This document shows, in pieces, positions 45,373-54,421 of a stretch of 64,000 nt of DNA (positions within the stretch are counted from its first letter, which is position 1; each line of letters opens with the position of its first letter). Made by a program: the position numbers and the translations under genes. The DNA lies in assembly GCA_024277855.1 (NCBI GenBank), contig JAJRUJ010000075.1, forward strand, positions 30,401 to 94,400. Reading direction: 5' to 3'. The notes under the pieces are model-generated. The model made no database searches. It saw nothing but the letters and a program-made list of their open reading frames with translations, and was not told the DNA's origin. The stretch comes from Candidatus Zixiibacteriota bacterium (GTDB lineage Bacteria; Zixibacteria; MSB-5A5; WJJR01; JAJRUJ01).

Positions 45373-46908
45373 TTATGGCGCGCAGGGATCACAGAATTCC
45401 GGCGCAAACCCTCGGTAAAAGAAATTGATCAATTTGACGATATCAACTAGGTTGGTCACGCCGTCACAATTGACATCGCCGCGATTAGGCAGCGCACAAT
45501 CGGGATCGGTTGGCGGTATCGGGCCGCCGTGGAACATATACTGAATCAAATAGATCAGGTCACCCACCGTGGCGCCGACACCGTCACCGTTGATATCAAG
45601 CGTCCGGTCGCAGCCGCAAAGGACCATCCCACCGTCAAAAAACTCCTGGATATTTTGACTTGCCGCCTTCAACAGTGAGACGGATTCGAGCCGGTCGTTT
45701 CCTTGTGCCACAATTACCGCCAGCCAGAATTCCACGGAGTCGCCCGCGAGCATATTCAGTGGGCCGCTGGAACACATGAACCGACGGTCGGACGGGTTGC
45801 TGTCCAGCCAGCCGGTGCCCAGTATCGGATCACCCGAAACCATAAAGGTCGTCGGCATCGTCGTCGTTGGGTCGATAATCGGTACGCCGCCGCTTTTGGC
45901 GTCGAGCCCCTGCAAATACCAGTAACTCTCTTGGGGGGTGTTCGGATCAGTACCATTGATATACATCATCGAAGCGGTCATCGGAAACAGGCCCAGCGTA
46001 GCCGGGCCGCTTAACAAGTCAAATCCCACAGCCGGCGGGTTCGATCCGTAAACAGCATCATCGTTGTCGGCATTATAGCAATACACCAGACCCAGAACAC
46101 TATCGCAGCCGACAAAATCGTCGTTTGCCCCGCCCAGATCCGGGTCGGCCCAAAAGCCGACATACATGCCTGAGAAATCCAGACCACTTTTATTATATAG
46201 CTCGTAGTGCATGAATATCGTCCGACCCAGATCGCCCGGCTGATCGAAAGCAAATGTTGTCTGCCGGATTTCCACCCCAAGCCCTTCAGCCGTGGCTTGG
46301 TAATTACTATGGTGAGCATCATCGGCGTCATTGAAAGCACTCCAGAGGGTCTGGTCGCCGGTAATCAGCGGATTGCCGGTCGGATCGACCGGGGCTCCGT
46401 CCACTGCCGGCCAGTTATGGTAGTCGTCCCATTTTTCTTCCATTGACGGGTCACCGATCGGGCGGGAACCAGCGTAAAAGCCGCTGTTCAGCAACTCACG
46501 GTAAATTTTATAGACCTTAAAGGCATTGTTATCCGGCTGGTGCTGCCCCGCCGACATTGGTCCCGGGACAAACGTATTATCATACTCGGCAACGCTAATC
46601 CGCAACTCTGAATCAACTATTGCCCCCAGCCACAGGCCGGCGGCATAGAACACCGTTTGATTTGACGACCTTGGAAAGTATAGGCCGTCTGCTTTACCGA
46701 ACATCGAGCCAGCGTCATAAGCGAAAGAACCAACATTGGTCACAAACATTAACAAATCGTTCGCGTCAACCCATGCCTGGAAATCGAGCCCCGCCGGTGC
46801 GGTTGATTTCGCCAGTCCCGCCCGGTTTTGACGCGGCCCGGCGGTAAGAGCCAAAGACCCCCAAAGCAAAGTGATAATGCAGACCGAAATCCCGATGTTC
46901 CTTTTCAA
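45373..46908 (-). CDS. Exported protein with dockerin-like tail, unknown function
   Basis: 511 residues with signal peptide MKRNIGISVCIITLLWGSLALTAG. The body (~40-420) is beta-rich with many aromatic and Asp residues (FYAAGLWLGAIVDSE, GRTIFMHYELYNKSG, FWADPDLGGANDDFVGCDS) and has no family I recognise; similar large proteins are common in FCB-group metagenomes. The tail has two EF-hand loops (LDINGDGVGATVGDLIYL and DVNCDGVTNLVDIVKLIN) ending CDPCAP, like the two peptidases downstream. It could be a surface or matrix protein processed or anchored together with them. Confidence 0.8.
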   Translation of the reverse strand: MKRNIGISVCIITLLWGSLALTAGPRQNRAGLAKSTAPAGLDFQAWVDANDLLMFVTNVGSFAYDAGSMFGKADGLYFPRSSNQTVFYAAGLWLGAIVDSELRISVAEYDNTFVPGPMSAGQHQPDNNAFKVYKIYRELLNSGFYAGSRPIGDPSMEEKWDDYHNWPAVDGAPVDPTGNPLITGDQTLWSAFNDADDAHHSNYQATAEGLGVEIRQTTFAFDQPGDLGRTIFMHYELYNKSGLDFSGMYVGFWADPDLGGANDDFVGCDSVLGLVYCYNADNDDAVYGSNPPAVGFDLLSGPATLGLFPMTASMMYINGTDPNTPQESYWYLQGLDAKSGGVPIIDPTTTMPTTFMVSGDPILGTGWLDSNPSDRRFMCSSGPLNMLAGDSVEFWLAVIVAQGNDRLESVSLLKAASQNIQEFFDGGMVLCGCDRTLDINGDGVGATVGDLIYLIQYMFHGGPIPPTDPDCALPNRGDVNCDGVTNLVDIVKLINFFYRGFAPEFCDPCAP

Positions 46909-47734
46909 TCAGCAACCTCCCCGTAGTGTCCTGAATAATCCTCCAGCGAATCGGCAATGGTCGGCAGGCCTCAGACAGACCGGTCAACCAATCGTTTTCG
47001 ACAACTCAATTGGCCCAGGTAACGTAACATACAATTCAGCGGCCCCGACTATTCCCGCCTACTCGGCGAATCCGATGGAAAAGATCGGCAGTGAAAACAC
47101 TGTGATTTTGCGCGATGACCGATTGGCCGTATTTTCTCCCCGGGTCGTCGTCGTCTGCGATTGACCGATCAATGATGGTGTTGACAGGCAGAATATTCCA
47201 TACCGCCGCCAAACCAGGTAAAATGCAAGTAACTCTTTGTTCTATAAAGCAATATAGCGATTTTTTGCGAAAAGCCAAGCGATATCCATGAATACTCAAG
47301 ACAGGACTCCCCACAGAAATTGACACCAGCCGGGCCACCGGAGTATGATCGACCGACTGCCAGATTGTGACACCATGCCGCGGCAGTTCCCAGTACCCGT
47401 CATCTGTTGGTGAAAGAGCAAGGATGATGCCGAGGCGCAGGACAATGAGTTTGGTGCAGTAACCAAATGTGATCCAATACGTTATATCTTCGCGCACTCC
47501 TGTTCTTTTTTGCAGCGCACAGGAATTGGGCTAAAGCTGCACAGGATCGCGCCGTTGACATCTCTCGCCGGAGGTCCTATCAAATTTATTTTCGGATTTA
47601 GCGGGATTTGATTTATCGGCCACGATCCGGCCGGGCGCACCGTATTAACGGTCTGTGCGACGTTTCACTTGACGAAGCGGGGCAAAGGAGTATATTGCAC
47701 AATTTGTGAATAGACAGTAATGGACAGGTGACAG
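46909..47734. other. 826-base region upstream of rpmH, no confident gene
   Basis: In many bacteria dnaA and oriC sit here. I find no dnaA fragment and no convincing DnaA box (TTATNCACA) on either strand, and no AT-rich unwinding tract. A minus-strand ORF (47036-47497, 153 codons) crosses it but lacks a ribosome site and protein-like features. Candidate plus-strand promoter elements include TTGACA at 47555-47560 with TATCAA at 47578. Confidence 0.4.
47669..47696 (+). promoter_or_regulatory. Promoter of the rpmH-rnpA operon
   Basis: TTGACG (47669-47674), a 16-base spacer, TATATT (47691-47696), about 38 bases before the rpmH ATG. The best promoter match in the window. Confidence 0.65.
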
Positions 47735-47884
47735 ATGAAAAGAACATTTCAGCCTTCGAACAGAAAACGCGCCAACGAACACGGCTTTCGGAAGCGCATG
47801 TCGACGGCCAGTGGTCGTGCGGTCCTCCGGCGTCGTCGGGCCAAAGGGCGCAAGCGCCTCACCGTCAGCATTGCCTCCAAATAA
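47735..47884 (+). CDS. rpmH: Ribosomal protein bL34
   Basis: 49 residues, too short for the ORF track. The sequence [12 protein letters not shown], then HGFRKRMST and [13 protein letters not shown], is the universal bL34 pattern of the large subunit. GACAGGTGACAG precedes the ATG. It opens the conserved rpmH-rnpA-yidD-yidC-mnmE run. Confidence 0.97.
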   Translation: MKRTFQPSNRKRANEHGFRKRMSTASGRAVLRRRRAKGRKRLTVSIASK

Positions 47885-47908
47885 TCGTGACCGTAATCTG
47901 AGCGCCGC

Positions 47909-48301
47909 ATGATGAGTCCGGCAGCGAATTGTCGATGGCCCCGGGCAGTGCGATTAAGCCGTAACGAAGATATTCGCCGTACTATTCGTCGCGGCCGTTG
48001 TTTCCCGGGGGACGGGTTTCGGTTTTTTTTCTGGCCGCAACCACCTTCGTGTAGTGTCCGCTTTGCCATCAGTGTACGCAAGAAAGTCGGCAATGCCTGT
48101 AAGCGAAACCGCGAACGCCGGCAATTCCGTGAGGCCTTGCGTATCTCGCGCAGATTATGGCCCCGTCAGGGCTGGGGAGTTGTCGTGATCGACCGTCCGT
48201 CCGCCTCGTTCCTGACTTGGAGCAAACGGCAGGAAACCATCGGTAAACTGCTTGCGCAGGTTGCTCGCACGTTAGCCAACCAGACAAAGCGGATCGGATG
48301 A
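47909..48301 (+). CDS. rnpA: Ribonuclease P protein component
   Basis: Protein subunit that helps RNase P RNA trim the 5' ends of tRNAs. In about 130 residues it has the family start RLSRNEDIRRTIRRG and the RNA-binding RFAISVRKKVGNACKRNRERR. Two adjacent ATGs are possible starts. It begins 24 bases after rpmH and its last four bases overlap yidD. Confidence 0.95.
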   Translation: MMSPAANCRWPRAVRLSRNEDIRRTIRRGRCFPGDGFRFFFWPQPPSCSVRFAISVRKKVGNACKRNRERRQFREALRISRRLWPRQGWGVVVIDRPSASFLTWSKRQETIGKLLAQVARTLANQTKRIG

Positions 48302-48525
48302 AGATATTGCAAAAAATTATCGTGGTGATCGCTGTCGCGGCGATCAGGGTTTATCAGGCCTCGAGGAATTTTTTTCTGCCACAAACCTGTCGCTTCTGTC
48401 CCACGTGTTCGGAATATGCGGTCGATGCGTTGCGCAAGTATGGCCCGGCGCAGGGCTTATGGAAATCAGTCAAAAGGATTTGCCGCTGTCACCCTTTTCA
48501 TCCCGGTGGTTATGATCCGGCTTGA
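48298..48525 (+). CDS. yidD: Membrane protein insertion efficiency factor YidD
   Basis: 75 residues with an amphipathic N-terminal helix (IIVVIAVAAIRVYQ) and the conserved CRFCPTCSEYAVDAL and CHPFHPGGYDP. It assists YidC/Sec insertion at the inner membrane. It overlaps rnpA by four bases and precedes yidC, the standard order. Confidence 0.96.
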   Translation: MKILQKIIVVIAVAAIRVYQASRNFFLPQTCRFCPTCSEYAVDALRKYGPAQGLWKSVKRICRCHPFHPGGYDPA

Positions 48526-48609
48526 ATAGCGGGAAAACTTTAGGGTAGGTATGACAGACAGCGATCAGACGTACACCGATTCAGGTGCGAACACATCCGG
48601 GGAGTAAGC

Positions 48610-50310
48610 ATGGAGTCGAACGAAAACCGTCCATTTGATTTTCGTATGTTACTGGCGTTCGCCTTGATGTTCGCCATCATTACCGCCTATTCGATGTATT
48701 TCCAGCCGAAGCCGGAAGAAAAGCCCCCCGCCGCCCCGACGCAGAGCGAAACCATACCGGCCGATCGTGATACTTTTCCGTCGGCAGTCCGCGAACCCGG
48801 CTCAATCCAGGCGGCGGCTGATTCTCTCATTGCAATTCCCGGCCCCGACTCGACAATCTCCGCCGATACCATCCGGGTGGAGACACCGTTATATACCGCC
48901 GAGTTTTCGACTCTTGGCGCCGATTTGGTTTCCTATCATCTCAATGACTACTATTATATCACCGATAGCACGACTGACCGACCCATTTCATTGTTGACCA
49001 AAGGCGCGAAATCGGCCCTCCGCTTTGAATTCTGGGGCAAACCGCTCCAATTATGGAACCGTGGATTCACCAGCGACCAGGCCGCCGTTGTCCTGACGAA
49101 GAACGAAGATTCAACTTCTTTGGTTTTTACCTGGCAATATGATCAAGAGTATGAAATTAAGAAGACGTATATTTTCTTTCCCGATAAGTACTCGTTCGAT
49201 ATCGTTCTCTCCATCCCGCAGGGCTTTCCCCTGACCGTCGACCGGGAATACACTTTTGGCTGGGACCCCGGCCTGGGCCCGTCGGAATTGCGCGAAGAGG
49301 ATATCAAAAAAATGGCCGCGGTGGCGATGCTGGGTCAGGATATCGAAGAAATCGAGGAGATTGATGACGCAGATCGCCCCAAACGATTTGGCGGTTTAGT
49401 GAAATGGGCGGGCGTTCACACGAAATATTTTGCCAATATAATTATCCCGGATAACGTTGAACCACAAGAGTTTATCGCCGATCGACATTTTGGTACGATC
49501 ATGGTTAAGGATAAACAGTTCAAGATACCCTATTTTTCGTCGCGTTTTGCCGTTCCGGTTTTAACCGGCCAGCAAATCGAACATCGGTATTCGGTATATA
49601 TGGGGCCGCTGGACTATTTTGTGGTGAAGGGATACGGAGATGGGCTCGAAGGGCTAATCAGTCTGGGGTGGCGGTATATCATCCGCCCATTTGCGATCTT
49701 TGTCCTCTGGAGTTTCGACAAACTCTACACCTATGTCCCTAATTATGGTTTTGTCATTATCCTTTTTGGTTTTTTGGTCAAACTGTTGTTCCATCCTCTG
49801 ACCAAGAAAAGTATGGCCTCGATGCAGCGGATGAAGGATATGTCCCCGAAGCTGCAGAAATTGAAAGAAAAATATAAAGACGATCCGCAGCGGCTGAACC
49901 GGGAAACAATGAAGATGTACAAGGAAACCGGTTTCAACCCGGTCTCCGGCTGCCTGCCCCTGCTGGCCCAGATGCCGGTCTTTTACGCCTTGTACCAGGT
50001 GTTGCGTAACACCATCCAAATGCGCGGCGCTGACTTTATCTTCCAAATTACCGACTTATCGCAGAAAGATCCGCTATATATCCTGCCGATCATTATGACC
50101 ATTTCGTTTTTCTGGCAGCAGAAGATGACGTCAACCGACCCGAAACAGAAAGCGTTGGTTTATGTCATGCCGTTGATGTTCGGCTTTTTGTTTATGAACT
50201 CTCCAGCCGGCTTGACGCTCTACTGGACGGTCTACAACGTTTTCTCGGTGATCGAGCAGTATATTATCAAGCGGGCAGGTAAGAAAGATGAACCAGCCCC
50301 GGCCACTTGA
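48610..50310 (+). CDS. yidC: Membrane protein insertase YidC
   Basis: 566 residues, the long Gram-negative form. An N-terminal anchor (MLLAFALMFAIITAYSMYF) is followed by a large periplasmic beta domain (~60-340) and the conserved insertase core starting near GWRYIIRPFAIFVLW, with KSMASMQRMKDMSPK and GCLPLLAQMPVFYALY. A basic C-terminal tail (IKRAGKKDEP) binds ribosomes. The presence of the periplasmic domain supports a two-membrane cell. It overlaps mnmE by 23 bases. Confidence 0.97.
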   Translation: MESNENRPFDFRMLLAFALMFAIITAYSMYFQPKPEEKPPAAPTQSETIPADRDTFPSAVREPGSIQAAADSLIAIPGPDSTISADTIRVETPLYTAEFSTLGADLVSYHLNDYYYITDSTTDRPISLLTKGAKSALRFEFWGKPLQLWNRGFTSDQAAVVLTKNEDSTSLVFTWQYDQEYEIKKTYIFFPDKYSFDIVLSIPQGFPLTVDREYTFGWDPGLGPSELREEDIKKMAAVAMLGQDIEEIEEIDDADRPKRFGGLVKWAGVHTKYFANIIIPDNVEPQEFIADRHFGTIMVKDKQFKIPYFSSRFAVPVLTGQQIEHRYSVYMGPLDYFVVKGYGDGLEGLISLGWRYIIRPFAIFVLWSFDKLYTYVPNYGFVIILFGFLVKLLFHPLTKKSMASMQRMKDMSPKLQKLKEKYKDDPQRLNRETMKMYKETGFNPVSGCLPLLAQMPVFYALYQVLRNTIQMRGADFIFQITDLSQKDPLYILPIIMTISFFWQQKMTSTDPKQKALVYVMPLMFGFLFMNSPAGLTLYWTVYNVFSVIEQYIIKRAGKKDEPAPAT

Positions 50311-51703
50311 TGTTTTCGGTGATCCCGGTCATCCCGACACAATTTGCGGTATTGCCACCCCGCTCGGTCGCGGGGGGATCGGGATCATCCGTCTCTCCGG
50401 TCCGCGGGCCATGCCTCTCGCCGAAAAAGTGTTTCACGGGAAACATGCATCGCTTTCCGGCTTGTCGCACAGGGTGTTATACGGAAACTTTTGTGATCCC
50501 GGCAGCGATATTGCACTCGATGAAATCCTTCTCACACCTTTCAAACAACCGAATTCATATACCGGAGAGGATGTTGTCGAGTTTAGTTTTCATGGTTCAC
50601 CGACTATTCTCCGTCGTGCCCTGGAGATCCTGATCGCGGGGGGCGCCCGTCTGGCTCAGCCGGGGGAATTCACCTTTCGTGCTTTTTACCACGGTCGGAT
50701 AGATCTTACTCAAGCCGAGGCCGTGGCGGATTTGGTGGATGCCAAATCCGAGCAATCAGCACAGGCGGCTTTTCAGCAGCTCCAGGGTACGCTGAAGAAC
50801 CGAATCCAGACTCTTCGCGCCGATTTGATTGAAGGGCTTGGCTGGCTGGAGATGTCGGCAGATTTCGTCGAAGAAGATCTCGAATTTAAAAAAGTCGAGG
50901 AAATTGGCGAGCGGATTAATTCGATTGCACAGCAAATCTCAGTACTCAGCAAAGCATATCAGCGGAGTAGGATCGTCCGCGACGGGCTGGTCATCACGAT
51001 TATCGGCGCGCCCAACGCCGGCAAATCAAGCTTGTTTAACTACCTGCTGGCCCGCGAGCGGTCAATCGTAACCTCGACTCCGGGAACCACCCGCGATACA
51101 ATCGATGAGTTCGTCAACCTGGGCGGCTATCCCGTCCGCTTCGTCGATACCGCAGGGATCAGGAAAACAGCCGAAACTGTCGAGACAATCGGGATTGATC
51201 GGACAATCAACCAACTCTCCGAAAGTGATTTGATTTTCTGGGTGGTGGATGGTTCAGTCGGCCTTACTGAGGATGATTACGAAACCCATCAACTGATTGC
51301 CGACCGTCCGGCAATTGCTTTAATCAACAAGGCAGATATCGCCACCGGACAGCAAATCGATCATTGCCGAAGGTCGGTCGATCTGGCAGATGTTATTGTC
51401 ATATCGGCGGCTACCGGCAAGGGAATTGATCAACTGATCGATTGGTTGACCACCAATCACCTGAATTTCGCCACCGACCGTCGGATTGCGCCATTTTTAA
51501 TTAATCAGCGTCATCTGATTGCCCTGGAGGCCGCCCGGGAGCATCTTGCGCTTGCCGATCGTGCCCTGGTCAAGAAAGAATCATATGAATTTGTCGCTTT
51601 TGATCTGCGAAAAGCTGCCGAATGTCTCGGTGAAATCACCGGAGAAACAACGCCTGATGATATTTTATCGCAAATTTTCGCAAATTTTTGTATCGGAAAA
51701 TAA
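50288..51703 (+). CDS. mnmE: tRNA modification GTPase MnmE
   Basis: With MnmG, makes 5-carboxymethylaminomethyl- or related uridine at the tRNA wobble position. 471 residues: N-terminal formyl-tetrahydrofolate domain (DTICGIATPLGRGGIGIIR), helical domain, G domain with GAPNAGKSSLFN, DTAG and NKAD, and the C-terminal FCIGK catalytic cysteine motif. The gene contains a near-perfect parS-like sequence. Its partner mnmG follows after 62 bases. Confidence 0.98.
   Translation: MNQPRPLDVFGDPGHPDTICGIATPLGRGGIGIIRLSGPRAMPLAEKVFHGKHASLSGLSHRVLYGNFCDPGSDIALDEILLTPFKQPNSYTGEDVVEFSFHGSPTILRRALEILIAGGARLAQPGEFTFRAFYHGRIDLTQAEAVADLVDAKSEQSAQAAFQQLQGTLKNRIQTLRADLIEGLGWLEMSADFVEEDLEFKKVEEIGERINSIAQQISVLSKAYQRSRIVRDGLVITIIGAPNAGKSSLFNYLLARERSIVTSTPGTTRDTIDEFVNLGGYPVRFVDTAGIRKTAETVETIGIDRTINQLSESDLIFWVVDGSVGLTEDDYETHQLIADRPAIALINKADIATGQQIDHCRRSVDLADVIVISAATGKGIDQLIDWLTTNHLNFATDRRIAPFLINQRHLIALEAAREHLALADRALVKKESYEFVAFDLRKAAECLGEITGETTPDDILSQIFANFCIGK
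50430..50445. promoter_or_regulatory. Near-parS site inside mnmE
   Basis: TGTTTCACGGGAAACA differs at one position (G for T in the centre) from the 16-bp parS palindrome. It may be a secondary, weaker ParB-binding site 3.2 kb from the perfect one. Confidence 0.55.
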
Positions 51704-51765
51704 TCTCCGCCCGAATTCCACCCGCATTTGCGAAACTCCATACATTCGCGTATGTTCATTAAGCC

Positions 51766-53637
51766 ATGAGTGAGGTTTTCGACATTGCCGTTATCGGCGG
51801 GGGGCACGCCGGAGTTGAGGCGGTCATTGCCGCTTCGCGGATGGGAGCGTCGGTAGCTCTGGTCACCACCGATGTTACCGCTATCGGGCGGATGTCCTGC
51901 AATCCGGCGATTGGCGGGCTGGCCAAGGGACACCTGGTCAAGGAAATCGATGCCCTCGGCGGAGAAATGGGTGTCCTTGCCGACCGAGCGGGGATCCAGT
52001 TTAAAGTCCTCAATAAACGCAAAGGTCCGGCAGTGTGGTCCTCCCGCGCGCAGACCGACAGAAAATTGTACGAAGCATACGTACGTGAGGCAGTTGAATT
52101 GCTGCCCAACACCAGAATAATCGAAGATTCGGTGGTGGATATTAAAGTCGAGCATGGCCGGCTTACTCGTATTATTACCAAGTCAGGGTCGGTCATAAAA
52201 GTCCAATCGGCCATTTTGGCCGGCGGAACTTTTCTCAATGCAATTATCCATACCGGTTCGGTTTCCACCCCGGCCGGGCGGGTCGGCGAACAACCCGTGA
52301 TCGGCCTGTCTGATAAACTGGCCGCGCTTGGTTTCACTGTCGGCCGTCTGAAAACCGGTACGCCGCCACGGGTCGACGGCAAGACCATTGATTTCTCGCT
52401 GATGACTGTTCAGCCCGGCGATAACCCGCCGAGGCCGTTTTCGACCCGTTCGAATGGAAATATCCGCAATCAGGCCGAATGTTGGCTGACCAATACCAAT
52501 GAGGCCTGTCATCAGATAATTAAACAGAATATTGATCGGTCGCCGCTTTTTAACGGTCAGATTAAAGGTGTCGGCCCCCGATATTGTCCCTCAATTGAGG
52601 ATAAAGTTGTCAAATTCGCTGAAAAACCGAGTCATCAACTATTCCTCGAACCTGAGGGCCTTGATACCGATCAACTCTACGTCAATGGGTTTTCCTCAAG
52701 TTTGCCGGAGGATGTCCAGTTGGCCGCATTGCGGGCGGTCCCGGGCATGGGGGACGTCGCCTTTGTGCGACCCGGCTATGCGGTTGAATATGATTATTTC
52801 CCACCGACCCAGCTCAAGCCGACCCTGGAAACAAAACTAATCGAAAACCTGTATTTTGCCGGGCAAATTAACGGCACTTCGGGTTACGAAGAGGCCGCCG
52901 CACAGGGCTTGATGGCCGCGATCAATGCCGTGAACAAGTTGCGCGATAAGCCGGCATTTATTCTTGACCGTTCCGAGGCATATATCGGCGTGATGATCGA
53001 TGATCTGGTGACCCGTGGGGTAGACGAGCCATATCGTATGTTTACCTCGCGTGCGGAGCACCGGCTGCATCTGCGCGAGGATAACGCAGATCAGCGCTTG
53101 ACCGAGTATGGCTATCGTTGCGGGCTGGTTCCCGAAGAGCGTTATCTGGCATTTGGTGAAAAGTATCGCCGGGTAACCGATGAGAAAAATCGACTGGGTG
53201 AGCAACGCGTGCCCACCATAAGTATCCCTTTAAAATATAAGAGCTTACGGAAAAGAGGGGCGGTCTCTCTCTCCCACCTCTTGCGTATCCCTGAGATTCA
53301 TTATCAAGACCTCGGCGAAATTGATCACACATTTACTCCAATTGAGGGGGTTATCGGGGAATCGGTTGAGATACAAATTAAATACGAGGGGTATATCGAA
53401 CGACAGTTAGCAGAAATCGAGCGTTTCAAACGCAATGAGTCGATCAGGATTCCCGCAGGTTTTATTTATGGCGAAATGCCCGGACTGCGCACAGAAGCCC
53501 GGGAGAAATTTTCTCGGATCCGTCCGCTCAACCTGGGGCAGGCGGCACGGATACCGGGGATTACCGGAGCGGATGTCTCCCTCCTGATGGTATATCTCCG
53601 GGCCAGCGGCCGAATCGGACCAAAATCCCGAATCTGA
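51766..53637 (+). CDS. mnmG: tRNA uridine 5-carboxymethylaminomethyl modification enzyme MnmG (GidA)
   Basis: FAD enzyme that works with MnmE on wobble uridine. 623 residues with the FAD motif VIGGGHAGVEAVIAA, RMSCNPAIGGLAKGH, the substrate loop LKTGTPPR, GINGTSGYEEAAAQG-like INGTSGYEEAAAQ and RTEA/SRAEHRLHLREDNAD. Length is normal. It sits between mnmE and rsmG in the usual order. Confidence 0.98.
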   Translation: MSEVFDIAVIGGGHAGVEAVIAASRMGASVALVTTDVTAIGRMSCNPAIGGLAKGHLVKEIDALGGEMGVLADRAGIQFKVLNKRKGPAVWSSRAQTDRKLYEAYVREAVELLPNTRIIEDSVVDIKVEHGRLTRIITKSGSVIKVQSAILAGGTFLNAIIHTGSVSTPAGRVGEQPVIGLSDKLAALGFTVGRLKTGTPPRVDGKTIDFSLMTVQPGDNPPRPFSTRSNGNIRNQAECWLTNTNEACHQIIKQNIDRSPLFNGQIKGVGPRYCPSIEDKVVKFAEKPSHQLFLEPEGLDTDQLYVNGFSSSLPEDVQLAALRAVPGMGDVAFVRPGYAVEYDYFPPTQLKPTLETKLIENLYFAGQINGTSGYEEAAAQGLMAAINAVNKLRDKPAFILDRSEAYIGVMIDDLVTRGVDEPYRMFTSRAEHRLHLREDNADQRLTEYGYRCGLVPEERYLAFGEKYRRVTDEKNRLGEQRVPTISIPLKYKSLRKRGAVSLSHLLRIPEIHYQDLGEIDHTFTPIEGVIGESVEIQIKYEGYIERQLAEIERFKRNESIRIPAGFIYGEMPGLRTEAREKFSRIRPLNLGQAARIPGITGADVSLLMVYLRASGRIGPKSRI

Positions 53638-53650
53638 CAAGCGCTACAGA

Positions 53651-54337
53651 TTGTTTCACGTGAAACATCCATTTACCCAAAAGCAGGAAGAGTTTCTGGT
53701 GCAGTTCTGCACTGACTACGCGAGCGTTGATTTCGACACCCTGCTGGATCGCTCCTCGCTATACATCCGGGAGTTGGTCAAGTCCAATCAGGCAGTCCAT
53801 CTGATCTCCCGCGCCGGTGATGCACCGGTCCTGGCCGCCGAGCTTTTTGTTACTTCCCTGCCGATCCTCAAATTCCTGCCTCAGGATAGAGGGGTGACAT
53901 TGATTGATATCGGTTCGGGCGGTGGTTTTCCGGCAATTCCATTGAAGTTGGCCCGTCCGGATCTGCCGTGCGTGTTACTGGAATCGCGGGGGCGGAAATG
54001 CCTCTTTCTCGAATCGGTTGTCCGTCGACTCGAACTTCCCGAGATCAAAATCGTCAATTCGCGTTTCGAAAATTATGTCCCTGCCACAGATTGCGCTGCA
54101 ATTACCGTTACCTCCCGCGCCGGGCCACCGCTTCAGAGTATTTTGCCCTGGGCGGCCAAGTTACCCGGCCTTACCCAGGTTATCGTGTTCGATACGGCCT
54201 CTGCCGGTTTGGAGGAGGGCATCGCTTCCGATTCTCATGGTTTTTATCTCGATACCAAGCTGGATATTGGCTCATCAGCGGAAATTCATGATCTACGGCT
54301 ATTGGTATTGAAATTGAAATTAACTAAATCCTCCTGA
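53651..54337 (+). CDS. rsmG: 16S rRNA (guanine-527 N7) methyltransferase RsmG (GidB)
   Basis: 228 residues. The SAM-binding motif is LIDIGSGGGFPAIPLKL; VLLESRGRKCLFLESV and ITVTSRAG complete the fold. The start is a TTG giving M-FHVKHPF, the N-terminus seen in many RsmG proteins because parS is embedded there; GTG at 53660 is an alternative, and neither has a strong ribosome site. Thirteen bases after mnmG. Confidence 0.94.
   Translation: MFHVKHPFTQKQEEFLVQFCTDYASVDFDTLLDRSSLYIRELVKSNQAVHLISRAGDAPVLAAELFVTSLPILKFLPQDRGVTLIDIGSGGGFPAIPLKLARPDLPCVLLESRGRKCLFLESVVRRLELPEIKIVNSRFENYVPATDCAAITVTSRAGPPLQSILPWAAKLPGLTQVIVFDTASAGLEEGIASDSHGFYLDTKLDIGSSAEIHDLRLLVLKLKLTKSS
53652..53667. promoter_or_regulatory. 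parS centromere site
   Basis: TGTTTCACGTGAAACA, an exact match to the canonical 16-bp parS palindrome bound by chromosomal ParB. It lies across the first codons of rsmG, under 1.6 kb from parB. Confidence 0.95.
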
Positions 54338-54421
54338 TTACCAAATATTTACTTGCACAATTACATTTTTGTTGATTTCTTGCTTTTTCAAGCAAAAGTA
54401 CCTGAAATACTGCATACGAAA

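Noticed and set aside
47036-47497. Minus-strand ORF of 153 codons upstream of rpmH, considered as a real gene or dnaA relic
   Set aside because: No DnaA motifs, no ribosome site, irregular composition; left as intergenic.
54353-54421. Extended N-terminus for ParA from a TTG
   Set aside because: The added residues have no family counterpart; the ATG at 54422 places the Walker A motif normally.
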